DNA of 64,000 nt, taken from assembly GCF_016405985.1 (NCBI RefSeq), contig NZ_JAEFCF010000003.1, forward strand, positions 1-64,000. Reading direction: 5' to 3'. This document shows, one piece after another, positions 57,545 to 64,000 of this stretch. Within the stretch, counting starts at the first letter, position 1; every line of letters starts with the position of its first letter. Below the pieces are notes generated by a model. That model did no database searches. It was not told where the DNA came from and saw only the letters and a list, made by a program, of their open reading frames with translations. The position numbers were made by a program, and so were the translations under genes. Source of the stretch: Paracoccus sp. IB05. GTDB lineage: Bacteria > Pseudomonadota > Alphaproteobacteria > Rhodobacterales > Rhodobacteraceae.

Positions 57545-58042
57545 TTAACGCGGCACGGCGTCGAAGTTACTTCCGGAGCGGCGCAGATGCAGAATCTGCG
57601 CCGTCAACCCGACGACGAGCAGGACGAGCAGCGTGCCGAGCGCGCCCAACAGGATCGGCGATTCCGGTCCCTTCGCGATGGGATTGCCATTTGGCACCCG
57701 GGTCAGGGTCTCGTTGACCGACGGCACCAGCAACAGGAAGACTGTCAAACTCAGAAAGATGGTCTCAAGGTAGCGAGCGGCGCGGCCAAGTGCCGATACG
57801 TGCCCGACCGTATAGCCTGCGACAAGCAGCACCAGGGTCACGATGCCAACCCCGATGCTGACCGGCTGTTTTGCGATCAGAAAGACCGTCAGCCCGCCGA
57901 TCGCCATGAAGATGAACCAGGCCACACCCGCACCGGATCGGGGCACGATCCTCCCGTGGCGGGCAAGCATCCAAATCGCAAGCGGAATGGCCGGCAGGCT
58001 GCCAAGCGTGTGCAGCCAGCCCAGGGGAGAGATACCGAACAT
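57545..58042 (-). CDS. four-helix membrane protein
   Basis: The 165-residue protein has four hydrophobic segments (about residues 7-25, 42-60, 62-80 and 90-108) plus a C-terminal helix near 131-150. It contains a conserved-looking SVNETLTRVPNGNPIA loop. This resembles small uncharacterised inner membrane proteins found in many proteobacteria; no named domain was recognised. AGGAAA precedes the ATG. It is convergent with the SDR gene and lies downstream of ohr on the same strand. Confidence 0.75.
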   Translation of the reverse strand: MFGISPLGWLHTLGSLPAIPLAIWMLARHGRIVPRSGAGVAWFIFMAIGGLTVFLIAKQPVSIGVGIVTLVLLVAGYTVGHVSALGRAARYLETIFLSLTVFLLLVPSVNETLTRVPNGNPIAKGPESPILLGALGTLLVLLVVGLTAQILHLRRSGSNFDAVPR

Positions 58043-58144
58043 GGTGTTTTCCTGAGATGATGTTGGTTGAAGGCCACCGCCGATGTCTGGCGGGCGAGGC
58101 GACAGCCGGGCTGCGGCTGTCGCGGATACGTCGGGGACTTCTGC

Positions 58145-58570
58145 TCAGACCAGGGTCAGACCGACCTCGACATTGTTGCGGGTGGCGTTGGAATAGGGAC
58201 AGGTCTGATGCGCGGCCTCGACCAGCTTTTGCGCTTCTTCGCGCGCAATGCCCGGCAGGCTGACCTCCAGATCCGCCGTGATGCCGAACCCGCCTTCGCT
58301 GCGCGGCCCGATCCCGACACTGGCCGTGATCGCTGCGCCAGCGGGAAGCTTCACCTTGTGCTGCCCCGCCACGACTTTCAGTGCGCCGAGGAAGCAGGCG
58401 GCATAGCCTGCTGCGAAGAGTTGTTCGGGATTGGTGCCCGGGCCGCCGGCACCGCCGAGTTCCTTCGGCGTCGACAGCACAACCTCGAGCCTGCCGTCTT
58501 CACTGCGGGCCTGCCCCTCACGGCCGCCGGTTGCGGTGGCTTTGGTGCGATAGAGAACCTGGACTGACAT
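58145..58570 (-). CDS. ohr: organic hydroperoxide resistance peroxidase
   Basis: The 141-residue OsmC/Ohr enzyme has both active cysteines ([12 protein letters not shown] and [13 protein letters not shown]) plus the conserved Glu in PEQLF. It reduces organic hydroperoxides using lipoyl-dependent electrons. It is divergent from its likely repressor ohrR. Confidence 0.95.
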   Translation of the reverse strand: MSVQVLYRTKATATGGREGQARSEDGRLEVVLSTPKELGGAGGPGTNPEQLFAAGYAACFLGALKVVAGQHKVKLPAGAAITASVGIGPRSEGGFGITADLEVSLPGIAREEAQKLVEAAHQTCPYSNATRNNVEVGLTLV

Positions 58571-58588
58571 GGTCGCCCTTCTTTCTAT

Positions 58589-58617
58589 TTCTCGATAATA
58601 TTTATTGTGATAATATT
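58589..58617. promoter_or_regulatory. AT-rich repeated control region between ohr and ohrR
   Basis: Two copies of GATAATATT separated by six bases (TATTGT) lie in a very AT-rich 118-base gap; a further GATAA pair lies at 58661-58680. The position fits OhrR operators and the divergent promoters, but the sequence is not the classical OhrR box. Confidence 0.5.
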
Positions 58618-58688
58618 CACTAGGTCACGCGCCCGACCCTGTCCAGCTTTTTGTTGTCGCGATAACGAATTTCGTGATAATCAGCCTC

Positions 58689-59132
58689 ATGGCCCATGAT
58701 CTGACCCTCGAAGACCAGCTCTGTTTCTCGCTCTATGCGACCTCCATGGCGATCAACCGGCTCTACAAGCCGCTGCTCGACCAGCTGCGGATCACCTATC
58801 CGCAATATCTGGTGCTGAGCGTGCTTTGGGAGGAGGACGGCCGCGGCGTCGGCGCGATTGCGGCGCGACTGGATCTGGAGCCGAGCACGATCACGCCGCT
58901 GGTCAAGCGGCTGGAGGCAGCCGGTCTGGTCACCCGCACCCGCCGCCCGGATGACGAGCGCAGTGTCTCGGTCGCGCTGACCCCGCGCGGGGCAGCGTTG
59001 AAGAGCGAGAGCCGTTGCCTTGGTGAAGCCCTGTTTACAAAGGCGGGCATGGCCGCAGAAGAGATGATCGCGCTCAACCGCAAGGTTCGGGATTTGCACG
59101 ACGCCCTGACGGGCAGAACCAGCAAAATATAA
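58689..59132 (+). CDS. ohrR: MarR-family organic hydroperoxide sensor repressor
   Basis: The 147-residue protein has the redox-sensing cysteine in LEDQLCFSLYA (about residue 12), the usual OhrR position. The winged helix is YLVLSVLWEEDG, GAIAARLDLEPSTITPLVKRLEAAGLVTR and DERSVSVALT. Oxidation of that cysteine by peroxides releases the operator and induces ohr. The ATG is preferred over a GTG 15 bases earlier because it matches the family start. Confidence 0.93.
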   Translation: MAHDLTLEDQLCFSLYATSMAINRLYKPLLDQLRITYPQYLVLSVLWEEDGRGVGAIAARLDLEPSTITPLVKRLEAAGLVTRTRRPDDERSVSVALTPRGAALKSESRCLGEALFTKAGMAAEEMIALNRKVRDLHDALTGRTSKI

Positions 59133-59143
59133 GCTCTCCGAGG

Positions 59144-59209
59144 GCGACCGATCCCTCCGCGCTGACACGTGTGCCCGCAGGCGCTGAGGCTATAGCCCTG
59201 TTCAAAGGT
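59144..59209 (+). pseudogene. C-terminal SDR fragment, diverged copy of the 56766-57518 tail
   Basis: The translation ATDPSALTRVPAGAEAIALFKG (pieces: ATDPSA, RVPAGAEAIALFKG) matches the end of the SDR encoded at 56766-57518 at most positions. It has no start or upstream body. It appears to be what remains of a second SDR gene. Confidence 0.65.
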
Positions 59210-59645
59210 TGTGCTCGGCCTCCGGGCGCAGAAGACATCGTCGTCCTACGCCCCTCATCCTCCTCTTTCCTTGCGGGCACCCGCTCTCATGCTCCTATCG
59301 ACGCACGTCGCGGACGAAGACTCGTCATCCTTTAGTCAGATTCCAATCTAACTCAGGGTCGAGAACTGCGCTGCATCCCGCCAGACCACGAAATTCTGCG
59401 ATCAAAGCATGAACATGAATTGCACACGATAGAGATCAACATACTGATTTAAAAAAGAAAAACATCCAATCCATCATAGGGGCGACAGATAGCCGGTGAC
59501 TGCCGTAAACGCCTGATTTATCGATAATTTTTGGCATTTTTTCAGTCATACGCATCTTCTCATTTTTTGCCTGCTCAGGCCTGTTTTTGCCCATTTCGGA
59601 ATGCTGCATGACACGGAGTCATACGGAAAACGCCTGGTGTCCTGC
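59210..59645. other. AT-rich intergenic stretch before the integrase remnant
   Basis: The base composition drops well below that of the surroundings from about 59400 (TTTAAAAAAGAAAAAC and similar). I see no gene with a ribosome site, no tRNA and no clear attachment repeat. Confidence 0.5.
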
Positions 59646-60236
59646 ATGGTGACGATTGTGGGACGCCCCAGGAAGGACGTTACAACTGCGTATGTAGCGC
59701 AGATCACAAGGCGGGGCCACGGCGTCCAGGAAACGCGCTCTTTCGACCGGAGGATAACCGCGAAAGCCCTGGCGAAGAAAACCGAAGTCGAAATTGACGA
59801 TGTGATCGCCGAAGGTCTTAAGCTGAAGACCACGCGGATACAGCGGAAGACTCTCGGGGATGCCATAGCCAGGTATGTCGAGCAATCCGTGAAGGTTATC
59901 GGGAAGACAAAGACCCAGGTTCTGCGCACGATCCGCAAAGACTGCCACATCGCAGATAAGCGGCGCGATCAGATCGACTCCGTCGAAATCGTCTGGTTCG
60001 CGCAGGAACTCCGCAACAGGCCCGGGCTGGCTTCACCCGTAAGCGTATTGAACTATCTCTCACATCTCCCGGCCGCATTCACCCGCGCCCCGGCGCTGTG
60101 GGGGTTCGATCCGGACCCACGCGAGATGGAGAAGGCAATGGTCCGGAACACGGGCGATCTGTGCAAAAGAGCGCAATTACAGGGGCACTGGCAGCAAGGA
60201 TATTTGCGCCCTTGGCGCGCGCCCAAAGCAATCTGA
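59646..60236 (+). pseudogene. tyrosine recombinase (integrase) lacking its catalytic domain
   Basis: The 196-residue frame begins VTIVGRPRKDVTTAYVAQI and RSFDRRITAKALAKK, the N-terminal arm of phage-type integrases. A core-binding domain follows (IGKTKTQVLRTIRKDCHIADKRRDQI, SVLNYLSHLPAAFTRAPALWGFD; parts cited). It ends shortly afterwards with unrelated QLQGHWQQGYLRPWRAP and a stop, so the Arg-His-Arg-Tyr catalytic domain is absent. Full-length relatives are 330-400 residues. It marks a decayed genomic island next to the kinase operon. Confidence 0.75.
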
Positions 60237-60416
60237 CATTTTTCAGTTGTGACTTGACAAAAATCAGCAGGCACGAAAAAACAGGCTCAGGACGGGGCCG
60301 GCAGCTTTGCAGCCCGCCGTCCGGAGGAGACCAGCTCAGTCCGAAATCCGGCCGGACCGCGCAGCCTGCGCGGGGCAAGGAGACGGCCTGGCTGCGAACG
60401 GAAAACGGGATCAGAT

Positions 60417-62147
60417 ATGCAACGCTTCCTCAACAACCCCGACGATATCGTCGATGAAACCGTCGCGGGATTTGTCCGTGCACATCGCGATCTTGTGCGG
60501 CTTGATCCCGACAATCCGCGTGTGGTCGTCTCGACGGCGGCACCGCAGCCGGGCCGTGTCGGCATCGTGACCGGCGGCGGATCGGGGCATGAGCCGGCCT
60601 TTATCGGCTATACCGGCCGCAATCTGGTCGATGCGGTGGCGGTGGGAGAGCTCTTCTCCTCGCCGACCGCCAAAAGCTTTGCCGACGCGATCCGCGCAGC
60701 CGATGGCGGCGCCGGGGTCGCGGTGCTCTACGGCAATTATGCCGGCGACAATATGAATGTGCGCATGGCGAAAGAGATGGTGACCCCGGACGGGATCGAG
60801 GTCGCCACGGTCGTTGCCAATGACGATGTTTGCTCGGCACCGCTGGCCGAGCGTGAGCGCCGGCGCGGCGTCGCGGGCGAGATCTTCATGTGGAAGATCG
60901 GCGGCGCGAAAGCGGCGAAAGGCGGCTCGCTTTCCGAGGTGATCCAGGCCGCACAAAAGGCAATCGATGCCTGCCGCTCGGTTGGTGTCGGCCTTGGACC
61001 CTGCACCCTGCCCGCTGTCGGCCATCCGAATTTCAAAATCGAGCCCGGCACGATGGAGGTCGGGATCGGCCATCACGGCGAGCCCGGCGTCCGGGTCGAG
61101 GCGCTGAAAACCGCCGATGCGGTGGCCGATGACATGCTGGAGATCGTGCTGGGCGATCACGGGCTGCAGGAGGGCGCCGAGGTCTCGGTGCTGCTTTCGG
61201 GCCTTGGCGCGACGCCGATCAATGAGCTTTACGTGCTCTATGACCGGATCGAGAGCCAATTGGATGCCAAGGGCATCCATGTTCACAAGGCTTTCGTCGG
61301 CAATTACTTCACCTCGCTTGAGATGGTCGGGGCGACGCTGACGGTGATGGCGCTGGATGGTGAACTGAAAGAGCTCCTCGATCTCGCAGCAGATGCGCCC
61401 GGCATGGCCACCGGTGCGGTGGCCGCGCCGAAAAACGCAGGGGTGGCCCATGGTCGCCATGCGGCCAGTGCCACGACCACCACCGCCACGGTCGCAAAGA
61501 ATGTCACCCTCACCGGCGCATCCGTGCCGGTGGCGGGCAGCGCCGGGATCGTCCGCGAGATCGCCGCGGTGATCGTCGCCAACAAAGCGCATCTGTCGGA
61601 GATCGACGGGCTGATCGGCGATGGCGACCATGGGATCAATATGGCCAAGGGCTTTGGCCGCGCCGCAGACCGGATCCCGGAGGATGCCAGCTTTGATCAG
61701 GCGCTGCGGATCCTTTCGGATGTGCTGATGAGCGAGATCGGCGGCTCGATGGGCCCGCTTTATGGCTTCATGTTCCAGGGGATGGCCGATGAGGTTGCGG
61801 GCCGCCCGGGTCTTGATGCCGATGGCTTTGCGGATGTGCTGAATGCCGCCCTTGCGGGGGTGCGCCGGACCGGTTCGGCCCAGGTCGGTGACAAGACCCT
61901 GATCGATTGCCTTGTGCCCGCAGTCGAAGCCTTTGACGCGGCGAAAGCTCAGGGCCTTGCCCCCGCACTTTCCGCCATGTCTGACGCTGCGATCAAAGGC
62001 CGCGATTCCACCGTCGATCTGGTGGCAAAGATCGGCCGCGCCAGCCGGCTGGGCGAACGGTCTCGCGGGGTGCCGGATGCCGGCGCGACCTCTTGCTGCC
62101 TGATCCTGACCACGCTGGCGGATGCCGCGCTGAAACGCCTGGCCTGA
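60417..62147 (+). CDS. dihydroxyacetone-kinase-type DhaK-DhaL fusion
   Basis: The 576-residue protein has a DhaK domain (residues 1-330: VGIVTGGGSGHEPAFIGY, LYGNYAGDNMNVRMA, and the substrate-binding His in GIGHHGEPG). A linker and a DhaL domain from about 365 follow (LIGDGDHGINMAKGF, GSMGPLYG, VGDKTLIDCLVPA). Such fusions phosphorylate dihydroxyacetone or tetruloses with ATP. The partner DhaL gene starts one base after the stop. It heads an operon ending in a SorC-type regulator with another DhaK domain. Confidence 0.9.
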   Translation: MQRFLNNPDDIVDETVAGFVRAHRDLVRLDPDNPRVVVSTAAPQPGRVGIVTGGGSGHEPAFIGYTGRNLVDAVAVGELFSSPTAKSFADAIRAADGGAGVAVLYGNYAGDNMNVRMAKEMVTPDGIEVATVVANDDVCSAPLAERERRRGVAGEIFMWKIGGAKAAKGGSLSEVIQAAQKAIDACRSVGVGLGPCTLPAVGHPNFKIEPGTMEVGIGHHGEPGVRVEALKTADAVADDMLEIVLGDHGLQEGAEVSVLLSGLGATPINELYVLYDRIESQLDAKGIHVHKAFVGNYFTSLEMVGATLTVMALDGELKELLDLAADAPGMATGAVAAPKNAGVAHGRHAASATTTTATVAKNVTLTGASVPVAGSAGIVREIAAVIVANKAHLSEIDGLIGDGDHGINMAKGFGRAADRIPEDASFDQALRILSDVLMSEIGGSMGPLYGFMFQGMADEVAGRPGLDADGFADVLNAALAGVRRTGSAQVGDKTLIDCLVPAVEAFDAAKAQGLAPALSAMSDAAIKGRDSTVDLVAKIGRASRLGERSRGVPDAGATSCCLILTTLADAALKRLA

Positions 62148-62148
62148 A

Positions 62149-62802
62149 ATGACCGATCTGAGCGCCGCAGATGTGACCGACCTGTTCCGCACCGTCTCGC
62201 TGCGGATCGGCGAGGCACGCGCGGCGCTTGGAGCACTTGATGGCGCCATCGGCGATGGCGACCACGGCAATTCCATGGCCGAAGGCTTTGCCGCCCTGAC
62301 CCGGGCGCTCGTCTCCGCAACCCGCGAGGGCAAGGGCGCGGGCGAGCTGTTCCCCATCGCCGCCGAGAGCTTTCTCGACGCGGTGGGCGCCACCACCGGG
62401 CCGCTTTACGCCTCGGCCTTCCTGAGCGCCGGGCAGCTTTTCAGCGGCATGGACAGCATTCCCGCCGCCCGCATCCCCGAACTGGTCACCGCCTTCCATG
62501 ACGGAATCGCACGGCGCGGCAAGGCGGGCGTCGGCGACAAGACCATGCTCGACGCCTGGCGGCCTGCTGCGCGTGCAGTTGCCGCCGCCGGCCCCGACCC
62601 GCTGGCCGCCCTTGCCGCCGCCGAAGCCGCAGCAAGCGAGGGCCGTGATGCCACCCGCGCCATGGTTGCAGCCCTTGGCCGTGCCGCGCGGCTTGGCAGC
62701 CGGACACTGGGCCATATCGACCCCGGCGCGGCCTCGGCCGTGATCATCCTCCAGGGCCTGCGCGAAGGCCTCACCGCTCGCCTGGCACGGGGGGCAAGCT
62801 GA
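62149..62802 (+). CDS. DhaL-type nucleotide-binding kinase subunit
   Basis: The 217-residue protein is a separate DhaL with AIGDGDHGNSMAEGF (metal-binding aspartates), TTGPLYASAF and GVGDKTMLDAWRPA. The preceding protein already has a DhaL domain, so this second one probably serves the additional DhaK domain encoded downstream. Its stop overlaps the next start by TGATG. Confidence 0.9.
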   Translation: MTDLSAADVTDLFRTVSLRIGEARAALGALDGAIGDGDHGNSMAEGFAALTRALVSATREGKGAGELFPIAAESFLDAVGATTGPLYASAFLSAGQLFSGMDSIPAARIPELVTAFHDGIARRGKAGVGDKTMLDAWRPAARAVAAAGPDPLAALAAAEAAASEGRDATRAMVAALGRAARLGSRTLGHIDPGAASAVIILQGLREGLTARLARGAS

Positions 62803-64000
62803 TGGCGGTCAAACCCGAAAGCGGCGTGCTGGCGGAAATGCCGATGCGCTTTGGCGACGATGCGCTCCTCTGGGCCGCCTGGCTTTATTACGAGGACGGG
62901 CTGACCCAGAGCGATATCGCGCAGAAGATGGGCCTGTCGCGCGCCTCGGTGAACACCTGGCTGGCCGATGCCCGCGCGCGCGGTCTCGTCAATATCGAGA
63001 TCCAGCCCGAGCACTTTCGGGCGGTCTCTGTTGCGCGCGGTCTGAAGGACCATTTCGGCCTGCATGACTGCCTTGTGATCCCGTCGGAAGGCGACGGAAA
63101 GCCGCTGATCGAACGGCTTGGGCAGGCCGGTGCAATGGTGCTGAAACGGCTGGTGCGGTCGGGCGACACGCTGGCGGTGACCTGGGGGCGGTCGGTGCTG
63201 GCGCTGGCTTCGGCGCTGGATCATCCCGGGCTTGCCGATATCCGCGTGGTTCAGGCCACCGGCTCGACCACGGCACGCATCGCCTGGACGCCCGAAGCCT
63301 GCGCCTCGCGCCTTGCCTCGGCGCTTGGTGCGCGCTGGATCCCGCTGGCAGTGCCCGCGATCGTCTCATCACCCGCGATGCGCGCCATGCTGATGGAAGA
63401 GCCGGTGCTGGCGGAACAGCTTCAGGTTCTCTCCGAGGCCAATCGCATCATCATGGGCATCTCGTCGATGCGACCCGAAAGCACGATCCACAGCTCGGGG
63501 TTCCTCGAAGGCGTCGACCGTCACGCCCATTACCAGGACGCGGTCGGCAGCCTGTTGGGCCGGTTCATCTCGGCCAGGGGCGAGCTGGTCTCGGGGCCGG
63601 TCAATGACCGTACCATCGGGCTGGATCTCGACGGGCTGCGCCGCGTGCCGCAAAAGATCGCGGTGGCGGGCGGTATCGACAAGGTGGCCGCAATCCTTGC
63701 GGCATTGCGCGGCGGGCTGATCGATGTGCTGGTGACCGATGCCGCCACCGCCCGCGGCGTGCTGACCGCCGATGGCTGGCAGGAAAGCAGCCGCCGTCCG
63801 GCCCCTGCTGCGACTGTCCCCACAGCCACCCGCAGCCACGGCAAAAAACTGATAAATGAGGCGCGGAACGCCGTTGATGAAAGCCTCGCCGGCGCGCTGA
63901 TGGCGCATGAGGCGCTGATCAGCCTTGTCCCCGGCACCAGCCGCGCCGTGATGGCGAAGCACGGCCCGCGCCCGGGCAAAGTCGGCATCGTGATCGGCGG
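62802..64000 (+). CDS. SorC-family regulator fused to a DhaK domain (cut by the window end)
   Basis: Residues 1-60 form a helix-turn-helix (LTQSDIAQKMGLSRASVNTWLADARARGLVNI; pieces). Residues 65-320 form the SorC sugar-binding domain (GDTLAVTWGRSVLALA, GISSMRPESTI, GGIDKVAAILAALRGGLIDVLVTD; pieces). After a Pro/Ala linker the frame runs on without a stop into a new DhaK start (KLINEARNAVDESLAGAL, GKVGIVIGG). The fusion of regulator and kinase subunit is thus direct in the sequence. The C-terminal part lies outside the window. Confidence 0.85.
   Translation, partial: MAVKPESGVLAEMPMRFGDDALLWAAWLYYEDGLTQSDIAQKMGLSRASVNTWLADARARGLVNIEIQPEHFRAVSVARGLKDHFGLHDCLVIPSEGDGKPLIERLGQAGAMVLKRLVRSGDTLAVTWGRSVLALASALDHPGLADIRVVQATGSTTARIAWTPEACASRLASALGARWIPLAVPAIVSSPAMRAMLMEEPVLAEQLQVLSEANRIIMGISSMRPESTIHSSGFLEGVDRHAHYQDAVGSLLGRFISARGELVSGPVNDRTIGLDLDGLRRVPQKIAVAGGIDKVAAILAALRGGLIDVLVTDAATARGVLTADGWQESSRRPAPAATVPTATRSHGKKLINEARNAVDESLAGALMAHEALISLVPGTSRAVMAKHGPRPGKVGIVIG

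Noticed and set aside
1-64000. tRNA, rRNA or CRISPR arrays
   Set aside because: I saw no cloverleaf-like segment, no rRNA sequence and no regularly spaced short repeats; a tRNA scan would settle this.

Overview
The window is high-GC DNA (roughly 63-65% by eye) with alphaproteobacterial, most likely Rhodobacteraceae, character. Markers are an EcfG/NepR general stress sigma pair, an RpoE/ChrR singlet-oxygen sigma pair, HWE-type histidine kinases, and CtaG-type oxidase genes. I saw no rRNA, tRNA or CRISPR.

Region 1 (about 1-37 kb) reads as a general stress response (GSR) island. I found 17 sites of the form GGAAC-N16/17-nGTT, the known alphaproteobacterial EcfG promoter pattern. Almost all lie in intergenic DNA just upstream of small stress-type genes: PNPOx-like, DUF883, YflT/GSP17M, PRC-barrel, MgtC, ExoD, BON, DUF892 ferritin-like, an SDR, an EF-hand protein, a gluconate/sugar dehydrogenase operon, a response regulator, and the sigma factor itself. 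Several sites are back-to-back pairs driving divergent genes. The island also holds otsB-GH15-otsA (trehalose turnover) and a heme-copper oxidase cluster (ctaG, copD-like, DUF2231, subunit II without a CuA site, fused subunit I/III). Its likely control unit is two HWE kinases (one a CheB/CheR/PAS/HWE giant), a single-domain receiver, a receiver carrying a C-terminal sigma2-like domain (28771-29340), EcfG and NepR. No canonical PhyR (sigma-like domain, then receiver) is visible, so the receiver-sigma2 protein is a candidate substitute.

Region 2 (about 37-40 kb) is an SDR-AraC pair between two copies of a dispersed repeat; a third copy lies near 51.2 kb.

Region 3 (about 39.7-50.5 kb) is an oxidative-stress and membrane-lipid block. 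rpoE-chrR-SDR is divergent from a long minus-strand run: FAD oxidase, DUF1365, CFA-like methylase, photolyase, TspO-like protein, then an ECF sigma, its RskA-type anti-sigma, a fasciclin protein and a DUF4394 protein. The lipid genes resemble the Rhodobacter furan-fatty-acid genes. Three RpoE-type promoters (TGATC-N18-GTA) were located. They show that rpoE translation must start downstream of the first in-frame ATG.

Region 4 (about 50.5-60.2 kb) is accessory DNA with decay: a LysR fragment, a frameshifted small membrane gene, a methyltransferase/TrxR-like/Rrf2 operon, NmrA/HxlR, AraC/SDR, ohr/ohrR, a duplicated SDR tail and a truncated integrase.

Region 5 (60.4-64 kb) is a triose/tetrulose kinase operon: DhaK-DhaL fusion, DhaL, and a SorC-type regulator that runs into a second DhaK domain at the window edge.
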